From a virus: a stretch of DNA of 43,014 nt. Every line of letters begins with the position of its first letter. Position 1 is the stretch's first letter. Below, one piece after another: positions 13,909 through 22,129 of this stretch. The translations under genes and the position numbers were made by a program. The notes below the pieces were generated by a model. The model saw only the letters and a program-made list of their open reading frames with translations. It had not been told where the DNA came from and did not search any database. Location of the stretch: the IMG/VR virus record IMGVR_UViG_3300023108_000054, positions 1-43,014 of that record; one strand, written 5' to 3'.

Positions 13909-14775
13909 TCAATCTATCCCTGCATCTCCAAATGGGTTTGTTTCAGAAAAATCTAAAACATTATCATCTAATGTTGAATATAAATCATTTTGTGCTCTTT
14001 CATCTATCGAATCAAGAACATAAGATTCTAATATTATATATGATGCGTCTGCACCTTCTACTGGATTTTCTAATAATAAAGAACCATTATGTGTTTGTGT
14101 TTCTGTAATTAAATTATCACCAGTATCTGCACCTATTGGATTTGTTCCATCTAATACAAGTAAACCTTCTCCACTTTCTAATCTAAATTCTTCAGTAAAT
14201 GTTGTTTGTTCTAATGTTACTTGATGTGCAAGTTGATCTAAACTATTATCAGTTTCTATTGCATCAACTTCTGCAATACCAGTATCAATCTGTTCAGAAC
14301 CATACTCAAATGTCTTACACTTTAATTTATATGTTGGTAAGTTATGTACTTGGTAAAATGGGTCATCATGGTCTACAAAAGTAATCTCAAACATCTTTGA
14401 GGCTTTTGGAAAATAAATTAAATCACCTTCGTTTGGTCTTGAAGATACAATTAAATTATTATCAACTGAAACGAATTGTTCCCATCTTCTTCTTGCAACA
14501 ACAAATGTTGCATCATCTTTTATGTCTAAACCAAATTTAGACATTAATTCTTTCTCTCCCTCATAACCATCTACATTTTCCATATACATTTCAATCAGGT
14601 ATGCGTCATCAAATGAAGATGATTCATCTTCACCAAATACTTTATCTTCACTATTCATGTTTCTAGGAATATAGTAAACATCTTGCCCATAGATACGAAG
14701 CTGTTCTATGATTAAATCTTCATAGAGTGCTTGTTCTGGTTTTGTACCTGTGTCGAAATATACATTAGTAGGCAT
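13909..14775 (-). CDS. 14: Neck protein gp14
   Basis: A 288-residue protein of the T4 gp14 type (256 residues). Recognisable blocks are NVYFDTGTKPEQALYEDLII, the adjoining LRIYGQDVYYIPRN, then FGEDESSSFDDAYLIEMYME, FVVARRRWEQFV, RPNEGDLIYFPKASKMFEI and YQVHNLPTYKLKCKTFEYGS. gp13 and gp14 close the portal after packaging and provide the docking surface for the tail. The extra length is in the C-terminal region from about residue 180, which is acidic and variable. It lies between gp13 and gp15, with a 4-nt gap after gp13. Confidence 0.95.
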   Translation of the reverse strand: MPTNVYFDTGTKPEQALYEDLIIEQLRIYGQDVYYIPRNMNSEDKVFGEDESSSFDDAYLIEMYMENVDGYEGEKELMSKFGLDIKDDATFVVARRRWEQFVSVDNNLIVSSRPNEGDLIYFPKASKMFEITFVDHDDPFYQVHNLPTYKLKCKTFEYGSEQIDTGIAEVDAIETDNSLDQLAHQVTLEQTTFTEEFRLESGEGLLVLDGTNPIGADTGDNLITETQTHNGSLLLENPVEGADASYIILESYVLDSIDERAQNDLYSTLDDNVLDFSETNPFGDAGID

Positions 14776-14779
14776 TTAA

Positions 14780-15592
14780 TTATCCAATCATGTGCATTGG
14801 TGGTAACTCATATGCGAGTTGCATTTGTTCTTCTAGTTTATTTAATTCTTCTTGAGCTTGAGTATAAATCTGTTCACCGTTCAGAACAACACCACCTAAC
14901 ATTTGCACACCTTGGAATTTAGATAAGTTTGCACCCCATTGTTTTTTAATTAATTGAGTTGCATACTTCTTTAAGAAAATATCATTCCATACATCTGTGT
15001 ATGTAGCAGGGTCTAAATTTCTATAACATTCTATTACAATATATTCATCAGCAGATACTGTCTGCCAGTCCATGTCAAGATATAATCTATTTTGATGTTG
15101 ATTATGTCTTATTGGTATTTCACCTACTAGAATATGGTCTAAAAAATCTAAATGTTGCATTGTCATCTGATAGTGTAAAACAGATGTCGAACTGAAGTCA
15201 TATAAATCATTTAATCTTAATTGATATCTGACATCAAATAAGTTTTGCATACCTTTATCTGTAAAAGGAAAAACTTTTACAACAGACATAACTGCTGATG
15301 GAATAGGTATATAATTCTTTGCTTCTTTCCATGTTGCAGTTGTTGAACTATCAACATCAGTAACTTGAGTTAAGTTGTTATTAGAACGAGCTCGTGTAAT
15401 GTCAGCAGATGTTATTTGATATTTAAGATACATTCTCTCAATACCATCATAGTGATATTGTGCAAAGTATTGTAACGCTTCGTCTATTCTATCGTCTATC
15501 TGATCTGGGTCTACATTTATTTCAATTACAGGTTTCCCTAATGCTCTTAAACAATATTCTTTAAATGTATCTCTTGTGTTTGGAGTAGCCAT
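14780..15592 (-). CDS. 13: Neck protein gp13
   Basis: A 270-residue protein of the T4 gp13 family (309 residues). The start reads TRDTFKEYCLRALGKPVIEI, followed by the typical NVDPDQIDDRIDEAL block, and later HYDGIERMYLKYQIT, YLDMDWQTVSADEYIVIECY and LKKYATQLIKKQWGANLSKF. It binds the portal after packaging and carries gp14. AAAAGGAAAA precedes the ATG, and a late promoter lies immediately upstream, so the neck/packaging operon seems to start here although the fibre genes run right up to it. Confidence 0.95.
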   Translation of the reverse strand: MATPNTRDTFKEYCLRALGKPVIEINVDPDQIDDRIDEALQYFAQYHYDGIERMYLKYQITSADITRARSNNNLTQVTDVDSSTTATWKEAKNYIPIPSAVMSVVKVFPFTDKGMQNLFDVRYQLRLNDLYDFSSTSVLHYQMTMQHLDFLDHILVGEIPIRHNQHQNRLYLDMDWQTVSADEYIVIECYRNLDPATYTDVWNDIFLKKYATQLIKKQWGANLSKFQGVQMLGGVVLNGEQIYTQAQEELNKLEEQMQLAYELPPMHMIG

Positions 15593-15612
15593 TTAATTTT
15601 TCCTTTTAATTC

Positions 15613-15620
15613 TATTTATA
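15613..15620 (-). promoter_or_regulatory. T4-type late promoter for gp13
   Basis: TATAAATAGAATT on the minus strand, four bases below the stop codon of the small tip protein gene and 20 nt from the gp13 ATG. It separates the neck/packaging operon from the fibre array. Confidence 0.7.
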
Positions 15621-15623
15621 ATA

Positions 15624-15884
15624 TTACACTACTGTCCATGCAGAGCCTGTGGGTACTGTAACACTACCGCCTGTTGCAACCGTGATAGGCCCAGCACTCA
15701 TTGCATTATTTCCACTTGATATTGAATATGCTGAACTAATTGTGTGTGCGTGTTCATACAATACACCTGAACTAATTACTGATCCTATTCCATTTGTATT
15801 ATCTGGATTTATCTGTAAATTACCATCTGCATCAGTTTGTAAAATTACATCTCCTGCATTTTGATGTTTTAAATGAATAGTCAT
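15624..15884 (-). CDS. Small fibre-tip-like protein
   Basis: An 86-residue protein. The C-terminal 28 residues (NAMSAGPITVATGGSVTVPT, then GSAWTVV) are a beta-rich tip also found at the end of the fibre protein at 36427-37086 (NAMSAGPITIDAGVTVTIPA, then GSVWTIV). The N-terminal half, DVILQTDADGNLQINPDN, looks like one strand-turn-strand fibre repeat. It therefore appears to be a detached fibre tip or a short accessory fibre. The ATG overlaps the upstream stop codon by one base (TAATG). Structural role inferred. Confidence 0.72.
   Translation of the reverse strand: MTIHLKHQNAGDVILQTDADGNLQINPDNTNGIGSVISSGVLYEHAHTISSAYSISSGNNAMSAGPITVATGGSVTVPTGSAWTVV
15681..15707. repeat. Tip-module nucleotide repeat, copy 1
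   Basis: A 27-nt block matching 36484-36510 at 26 of 27 positions (one A/G difference). It encodes part of NAMSAGPIT in two otherwise different fibre genes about 21 kb apart. Confidence 0.75.
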
Positions 15885-16177
15885 TACACATCAACTCCCT
15901 CTGTGTATAAAGTTTGCGTTTTCAAATGATTATAACAAAATTCCATTATATTTGTATTGTCAATATCTGTTATTGGAAAACTAAAACTATCAACTCTAAT
16001 TGGTCTTGAGGTTCTTAAACCCTCGCCTGGATTTGCTGATGTTTCATTTATAAACACTTGAACATTGTACTCAAATGTTGTTTTGTTTCCTCTTAAACTA
16101 GATATTCTTGCATATACTGAATTCAATGGAACATTTAATTTAGTATTTTCTGCTGTTAAGTTTAATTGTATTGCCAT
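15884..16177 (-). CDS. Hypothetical virion-associated protein
   Basis: A 97-residue protein that I do not recognise. It has alternating strands (LNLTAENTKLNVPLNSVYAR, KTTFEYNVQVFI) and ends in a helical segment FCYNHLKTQTLY. It lies in a run of fibre genes, has AAAGGAAAA upstream of the ATG, and is translationally coupled to the tip-like gene downstream. A small beta-sandwich structural or connector protein is plausible from the pattern, but there is no direct evidence of function. Confidence 0.65.
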   Translation of the reverse strand: MAIQLNLTAENTKLNVPLNSVYARISSLRGNKTTFEYNVQVFINETSANPGEGLRTSRPIRVDSFSFPITDIDNTNIMEFCYNHLKTQTLYTEGVDV

Positions 16178-16195
16178 TATTTATTTTCCTTTTAA

Positions 16196-18205
16196 TTAAA
16201 ATGCAACTTGTGTCTGTGATATTTGAGCAACCCAACGAATTGTTGTCGAAGCCGCACCTGTGCAAGCCACTTCTACACCACCATAAGTAGTATTTACTTG
16301 AACATCAGCATCCCAAGATGATGCACCTGTATCTGATGCTATGACATTTTTTACAGGTGTTCCTACAAATGCAACAGAAGAAGCTAAAGAACCTTTTTTA
16401 AAAACACCTTCAAATGTCCATGCTTTTGTATCACCACCACCTGTTACATTTGCAATAAGAGTTATTTTGAATAAAGAAGCGCCGTTTGAATTTAAAGAAC
16501 CTGCAAAATAAGAACTGCCAACGGTAAGATCACCAGCGTGAGTATTTAATGCAGTTTGTGTTGCATCAGTTGTTTCATGTGCTACAGTATTGTATTTTTG
16601 TTGTGCTTCACCATCATCCCAAGAATTATCAAAAATACCAGCAGGCATTATAACACTAGCATTTTTTCCATGATCATAACCATGATGTCCACCAAGAGCA
16701 ACAGAACCTTGGCCATCTATATCGTTATCTCTACCACCAATAACAACAGAGTAATGGTCAGAAACATGATTGTCATAACCACCAACAATTGCTGCTTGAT
16801 TACCAGTAACTTCACTTAAAACACCAGAAAGTATAGCTGAATAATTTCCTGCTATTGATAATGCATAACCACCTAATATTACACTATATTGAGAATTAGT
16901 AGATGTCATAGCGTTATCTCTACCAGCAAACATTCCAGCATAATCGCCGTCTAAAGTATGATTATAACCACCAACTATTGCACCATATTGACAACCGTCA
17001 TCAATAAAGTGAGAATATCCACCACCTATGAAAGTATAATCACCTTCTATTTCATTGAAATAACCAGCATTTATGGATGAGTAAATGGCTGTAGAATCTA
17101 TTTGATGGTCATAACCAGCTGTGGCGTTATTATAACTACCATTAACATTGTGTAAATAACCACCTACTATGGTACTATAATCACCATTACCTAGAGTGTT
17201 TTGTCTACCAGAGAAAATTCCACCTCTATCGTGACCGTTAATTGTATGAACTGAACCACCTGCTATTATAGATTGATAAGATGTTGCACCAGTTGATGTA
17301 AGACTACTATCTTTTGAACCAATTATTATAGCTTCTTTTATTTGATATTGAGTACCTGATGAAGCACTTGTAACTGTACTACCAGTAGAAGCGATTATTG
17401 CACCTCTACTAACAGTTGCACTATTAGAATTGTCTGTTCCAGAACCACTAGCAGCTATTTTATTATCATAACCAGCAATAATAGTAGCACCATATGCTGA
17501 TGGAACATTTCCAGCCGCAGGAGTACCATCTGTTCTATTGAGTTGTAAATCTATTGCAAATGCACCTCGTTTATTACCAGTAGCGGCATCACCGCCAGGT
17601 ATGTGAGATAAAATCGCACCAGCACCTTTTGGTTCAATAACAAAATCTGCATCTGTTGATGATGAATTTACTGTAAGAGAAGCTGCATTTATAGTATTGT
17701 TAGGTGATGATGTATTATCGGCAGAATCAAATCCAGTAACACCAGCAGCTGCCCAACTTGTTACACCATTACCATCTGTTTGTAAAAGATAACCACTAGT
17801 ACCATTACTTGATGGAAGTTGAAAAGTTACATTACCACTATAATCTGCATGAGGTGGTGGTTTAATTGTAACTTTGTGTGCATTACTAACTTCACAATAC
17901 ATATCAATAGCCGCAACACTACCAGTAGATGTTCGCATTTCAATAAGACCATCTGTTACACTAACACCACTTGTACTTCCATCACCATCTAAATTTATCT
18001 TACCTGAAGTATGTGGTAAGATATCAATGTTCGCACCAGCAAGAGAAATAATATCGTTACCATTAATATCTAGATTACCACCAAGTTGAGGTGTTGTATC
18101 TGCATCTAAATCACCACCAGCAATATTACCAGTAGTGTCTATCTCTCCTAGAACTAATGCATTACTTATAGCTTTTACTATATTTTTATTTCTTGTTTCT
18201 GCCAT
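16196..18205 (-). CDS. Tail fibre with YadA-like beta-roll repeats
   Basis: A 669-residue fibre. Residues 1-50 carry a leader shared with the next gene (DTTPQLGGNLDINGNDI). Residues 100-230 hold strand repeats of the GYLLQTDGNGVTSWAA kind. From about 240 to 510 there are roughly ten degenerate repeats of 20-25 residues built on Y-S-x-I-x-G-G-Y, such as YSTIVGGYLHNVNG and YSVVIGGRDNDIDG, resembling the left-handed beta-roll heads of YadA-type trimeric autotransporter adhesins. The C-terminal 110 residues (AWTFEGVFKKGS, STTIRWVAQISQTQVAF) are a terminal domain familiar from marine phage fibres. A trimeric adhesive fibre is inferred. The start is preceded by AAGGAATT. Confidence 0.85.
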   Translation of the reverse strand: MAETRNKNIVKAISNALVLGEIDTTGNIAGGDLDADTTPQLGGNLDINGNDIISLAGANIDILPHTSGKINLDGDGSTSGVSVTDGLIEMRTSTGSVAAIDMYCEVSNAHKVTIKPPPHADYSGNVTFQLPSSNGTSGYLLQTDGNGVTSWAAAGVTGFDSADNTSSPNNTINAASLTVNSSSTDADFVIEPKGAGAILSHIPGGDAATGNKRGAFAIDLQLNRTDGTPAAGNVPSAYGATIIAGYDNKIAASGSGTDNSNSATVSRGAIIASTGSTVTSASSGTQYQIKEAIIIGSKDSSLTSTGATSYQSIIAGGSVHTINGHDRGGIFSGRQNTLGNGDYSTIVGGYLHNVNGSYNNATAGYDHQIDSTAIYSSINAGYFNEIEGDYTFIGGGYSHFIDDGCQYGAIVGGYNHTLDGDYAGMFAGRDNAMTSTNSQYSVILGGYALSIAGNYSAILSGVLSEVTGNQAAIVGGYDNHVSDHYSVVIGGRDNDIDGQGSVALGGHHGYDHGKNASVIMPAGIFDNSWDDGEAQQKYNTVAHETTDATQTALNTHAGDLTVGSSYFAGSLNSNGASLFKITLIANVTGGGDTKAWTFEGVFKKGSLASSVAFVGTPVKNVIASDTGASSWDADVQVNTTYGGVEVACTGAASTTIRWVAQISQTQVAF
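18069..18101. repeat. Fibre-leader nucleotide repeat, copy 1
   Basis: A 33-nt stretch identical to 21978-22010. It encodes DTTPQLGGNLD in the N-terminal leader of two adjacent fibre genes whose remaining sequences differ. Confidence 0.85.
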
Positions 18206-18208
18206 TTA

Positions 18209-21200
18209 TTAATTCCTTCTTCCAGGCGGTTCTGTTGGAACACTAAACGCTGAAGTATATCTTGCAACACCTGTTGTTATTCTAAATCCAAAGATTTCTC
18301 CAATAAGGCCTCTAGTATAACCATCATGCCAATGACTAAAGTGCATACCACCATTCCAATCAGTTATAGTTCCAGTAAATGTAAATGTTTCTGCGAGAAC
18401 ACCATTGACAAATTGATAACCAGTTGTTCCTGTTCTTACAACTGCATAATGTGTCCATTTATTTAAACCAACTTGAACACTACCGTATGTATCGCCTGGG
18501 TCTGTTCCTACTTTTGTCCAACTTCCACTAACTGTATTTCTATAAGATACACCTGTATAACCTGATGGATTGATTGCAAGTGCAATTGCACCAGTACCAG
18601 TAACATTACAAATAAATGTATCACCATATGTTCCACTATTAACTGCATCTCGTTTGAACCAGAAATCAATAGTAAAATCTTGATCTCTTAAATTCATCGC
18701 TTCATGATTTGTAACAGTTATATAATCGGTATCACCTCTAAATTTTAAAGTTCCAGTAACATCATCAGGGAATGTCATGTTTGTATGATGGTCAACTTCT
18801 TTTGTTAAACTTACAGTACCATTAGCAGTTACAGTAGCTGCATTTGAACTTGCATCTGCAACAGTAGATGCAGAACTTGTTATTAACATTTGAGTACCAC
18901 TTATAGCAGTTAATGCTAAAGTTGGTGGTGTAAATGCAGATGTATAAACTGCTGTTCCTACAACAACTCTAAAATCTGACATATATGCATTTAAAGGATA
19001 ACCGTTGATTGCTTGTCCAAGATATACTGTATTATCATTTAATGCTTGTGTATCAGAAGCAGAACCAACTTGAACACCATCTTGCCACAAATAAACTGTT
19101 CCACTACTTCTTGTAACTGCAAGATGATGCCATTTATGTTGAATTAAATTTGTTGATGAATTTACTGCTATAGAATTTTGAGAACCTAATTGAAATTGCC
19201 ATGATTGTGCAGTATTATTTAATCTGAAGAAATAATCTTCATCATCACCAACATTATTATAAGTTGTTGCAAAATGACCATATTGTGTAAACGCATTTAC
19301 TTTTATCCATGTTTCTATAGTAAAGTCTTGATTAGTAGCTATTGCACGATTAGAGTTACTTGATATTGTATGATAATCACCACTACCATCATAAAAAGAA
19401 GCATATCTTAAATGTACATAATTTGCATCAGTAATTTCTGAATTACCATTGAAAGTAGTAAGATACTCTTTTCCTGTTCTTTCAAATAAAGGATAACCAC
19501 CAAATTTTAATAAACATTCAGTATTAGTGATAGCAGACAATGGTGTAGTTGGTGGTGTAAAGTCTGATGTGTAAACTGCTGATCCTTTGACAAATCTAAA
19601 GTCTGATAAATAACCACCCCAAGGTCTGGTAAATCCAGCAAGATAACCCAATGTCAATGGATTGGTTGTGTGTGGTATATCAGTAGAACGAGTATAAGTT
19701 TGAGTTTGAGCTTTTCCATTAAGATACATTTTAATGACACCACCTGAATCTCTAACTATTGCTAAATGATACCAAGTATTAAGTTTTATTAGATCATTAC
19801 TGGTGATACGAATTGTACCTTCTGATCCCCAAATAACAGTTTGATTTGATCGTGTGTGTACAAAATTACCATTAGAACCATCATATGTACTCCAGATGTC
19901 TTTATAGTCTGCAAATGCCACATCTTGTTTAAACCAAATCTCAAAACAAAATTCACCAGTTCCAGTAGCAAAATCTCCTGCACTACCCACAGTCAAATAT
20001 TGAGTACCACTATTGGCAAAATATGCAGAACCACCTTGCGAACTAGGTTGATATTCAGTAGTCATTCCTGTTATATCATCAGGATAATAACTTCTTACTT
20101 TTGGTATATCATTTAATGTTAATGAATATGCGTTGCTACTTTTGTCTGCAATTATTAAATCATTACAAGTTAATAATAATGTATTTGCATCTGAAGTAAA
20201 TGGTGATGTTGGAACTGTATATGAAGAACCACTATATCTTGCAATATCACTACTTCTTAAATTTGAAATATGACCTTTAAACATACCATCAGCATCTGCT
20301 GAAGCATGACCTCTACCTATGTAAAGAACTTCACCAGTAGCACCAGTTGCCCACGAAACGCCAGCATAATTAGTTTGTGTTGTAGCATCTAATGAACCAT
20401 TTATATAAAATTTTATAGTTGTAGAATCTCTTACTAGTGCAATATGATTCCATGTGTTTGGTGATAATGTAGTTGTAGAATCTACATAATTTGAACCACC
20501 AGTCCACCAATAATATCTTAATGCACCTGTGTTTGTAACACCAAAGTTTATGTATGTACCACCAATACAACCAAAAGAGGCCGGAGTATATGTTTGTGAT
20601 GGTGTTATTTGAGTACCATCTAATTTAACAAATAATTCGTAAGTACCATAATCACTTGCACCATCTAACCATTCCATAGGTTGAGGTATAACTCCTGAAG
20701 ATGTATATCTTATATCATCATTACTACCGTCAAAATATACAGAACGATAACCAGTTGGAAGATAATATGGACTTGTCGATATTTGTTTAGTTGTACCAGT
20801 TGAAGTTACAGTAAAATTGTTAGAACTATTATCTGTAAATGATGCACTACTATGCGTACCAGCAACACCACTACCATCATAAAATGCAACAACACTTGCA
20901 AAGTTTGTGTCAGTAAATGCAAATGCTAAAGTAAATACACCAGTTGATGTTGCTGTGTTAACACCATCACTTGCACTAAATGTTAATGAAAATGTTCCTG
21001 CATAAGCTTCAGTAGTTGTTGGTGTTATTGTAAATACATTGTTTGATTGAGTAACTGTTGCAGTTGCACCACCACCATTTGTTAAACTGCCACCTGTAAC
21101 TGCATAACTCCAAGTGATTGGAACTTCTTCAGGGTCTGTTGCAACTAAAGTTAATACTGTTGCAGTACCATTTGTGTTTAATGTAACAGTAGCAGGTGAA

Positions 21201-22111
21201 CCTGTTGTAATTGTTGGACTGTTATTTACAAGTGCAATGTTATACCAACCAGTTCCAGTAAATAGATATAATCTATTTGTTGCAGAAACAAATGCAGTTG
21301 TTCCAGCAGTAACACCAGTTAAAGGTAAATCACTTGCGTTTGTATATGATGCAGTTGATGGTGTTGAATTATCACTATTAGCTGCATCTTGAAAATCTGA
21401 ACTAGAAACTGAACCACCAGTAGTGTCTACTGGTTTTAATTTACCATCTTGTGATAAAACAATTCCTTTTGGATTTGGTACACTTGCAGTTGCTTTAGGA
21501 ATAAATGCAATCGCACCAGTTGTTGGGTCTGTTTGCATACGAGCACCACCAAGAAAGAATGTTCCACCTGCTAAATGTAATTCTGCCCATTGTTTTGATG
21601 AAGAACCTAAATCGTAAGTATTATCTGCATCTGGTATAATGTCTTGTGCAACTGCACTTAAATCAACAGAACCACCACCTCCACCACCAGAACTAGATAA
21701 TGCAACAATTTGAATTGTATCGTTTACTAATGCACCTGATTGTAATTGAATAGATGTTCCGTTTGTTGCAGTATAGTCATCTGTATCTGCAAGTAAAACA
21801 CCATTTTGAAAAACTAAAACTTTTTGAGCAACATAAGCTAATGTTGCATTATTATCATCAGCACCAGAAAATGTAGATTGATTTGCAGTTGCAGTATAAA
21901 CAAATTGTGCATATACTGGATTAATTGCACCAGTAATATCAATAGCACCTGAACCAGTAATATTAAAACCATTTAAGTCTAGATTACCACCAAGTTGAGG
22001 TGTTGTATCTAAAATAATATTAGGTACTAAATCACCATCTTCTTCTATTTGATTGTCGAGAAACGAGTTTCTCAACGACCTCATTAATTTTTTATTTCTA
22101 GACTCTGCCAT
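18209..22111 (-). CDS. Large adhesin with four LamG-like domains
   Basis: A 1300-residue protein. Residues 25-50 carry the DTTPQLGGNLD leader. Residues 67-137 are a beta-domain shared with the protein at 27741-28190 (FQNGVLLADTDDYTATNGTS). Residues 297-400 look like a cadherin/Ig-like domain (ATDPEEVPITW, LTFSASDGVNTATS). From about 405 to 1300 there are four concanavalin/LamG-like domains, each with a W-x-H-x-A-x-V/T-R core: WNHIALVRD (about 554), WYHLAIVRD (780), WHHLAVTR (994) and WTHYAVVR (1219). Most close with YTSAFTPPT-like strands. Such domains bind glycans or proteins, so a host-surface adhesin is inferred. TAGGAA precedes the ATG; the gene ends with tandem TAA codons. Confidence 0.87.
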   Translation of the reverse strand: MAESRNKKLMRSLRNSFLDNQIEEDGDLVPNIILDTTPQLGGNLDLNGFNITGSGAIDITGAINPVYAQFVYTATANQSTFSGADDNNATLAYVAQKVLVFQNGVLLADTDDYTATNGTSIQLQSGALVNDTIQIVALSSSGGGGGGSVDLSAVAQDIIPDADNTYDLGSSSKQWAELHLAGGTFFLGGARMQTDPTTGAIAFIPKATASVPNPKGIVLSQDGKLKPVDTTGGSVSSSDFQDAANSDNSTPSTASYTNASDLPLTGVTAGTTAFVSATNRLYLFTGTGWYNIALVNNSPTITTGSPATVTLNTNGTATVLTLVATDPEEVPITWSYAVTGGSLTNGGGATATVTQSNNVFTITPTTTEAYAGTFSLTFSASDGVNTATSTGVFTLAFAFTDTNFASVVAFYDGSGVAGTHSSASFTDNSSNNFTVTSTGTTKQISTSPYYLPTGYRSVYFDGSNDDIRYTSSGVIPQPMEWLDGASDYGTYELFVKLDGTQITPSQTYTPASFGCIGGTYINFGVTNTGALRYYWWTGGSNYVDSTTTLSPNTWNHIALVRDSTTIKFYINGSLDATTQTNYAGVSWATGATGEVLYIGRGHASADADGMFKGHISNLRSSDIARYSGSSYTVPTSPFTSDANTLLLTCNDLIIADKSSNAYSLTLNDIPKVRSYYPDDITGMTTEYQPSSQGGSAYFANSGTQYLTVGSAGDFATGTGEFCFEIWFKQDVAFADYKDIWSTYDGSNGNFVHTRSNQTVIWGSEGTIRITSNDLIKLNTWYHLAIVRDSGGVIKMYLNGKAQTQTYTRSTDIPHTTNPLTLGYLAGFTRPWGGYLSDFRFVKGSAVYTSDFTPPTTPLSAITNTECLLKFGGYPLFERTGKEYLTTFNGNSEITDANYVHLRYASFYDGSGDYHTISSNSNRAIATNQDFTIETWIKVNAFTQYGHFATTYNNVGDDEDYFFRLNNTAQSWQFQLGSQNSIAVNSSTNLIQHKWHHLAVTRSSGTVYLWQDGVQVGSASDTQALNDNTVYLGQAINGYPLNAYMSDFRVVVGTAVYTSAFTPPTLALTAISGTQMLITSSASTVADASSNAATVTANGTVSLTKEVDHHTNMTFPDDVTGTLKFRGDTDYITVTNHEAMNLRDQDFTIDFWFKRDAVNSGTYGDTFICNVTGTGAIALAINPSGYTGVSYRNTVSGSWTKVGTDPGDTYGSVQVGLNKWTHYAVVRTGTTGYQFVNGVLAETFTFTGTITDWNGGMHFSHWHDGYTRGLIGEIFGFRITTGVARYTSAFSVPTEPPGRRN
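21978..22010. repeat. Fibre-leader nucleotide repeat, copy 2
   Basis: Identical over 33 nt to 18069-18101 and in the equivalent position of the upstream gene. It marks a probable point of module exchange between the two fibres. Confidence 0.85.
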
Positions 22112-22129
22112 TAATATTCCTAATAATTA

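Noticed and set aside
21114-21392. Plus-strand ORFs opposite the adhesin genes (also at 22053, 30895 and 38199)
   Set aside because: Repetitive fibre coding sequence leaves the opposite strand open; no promoter, start signal or family resemblance supports them.
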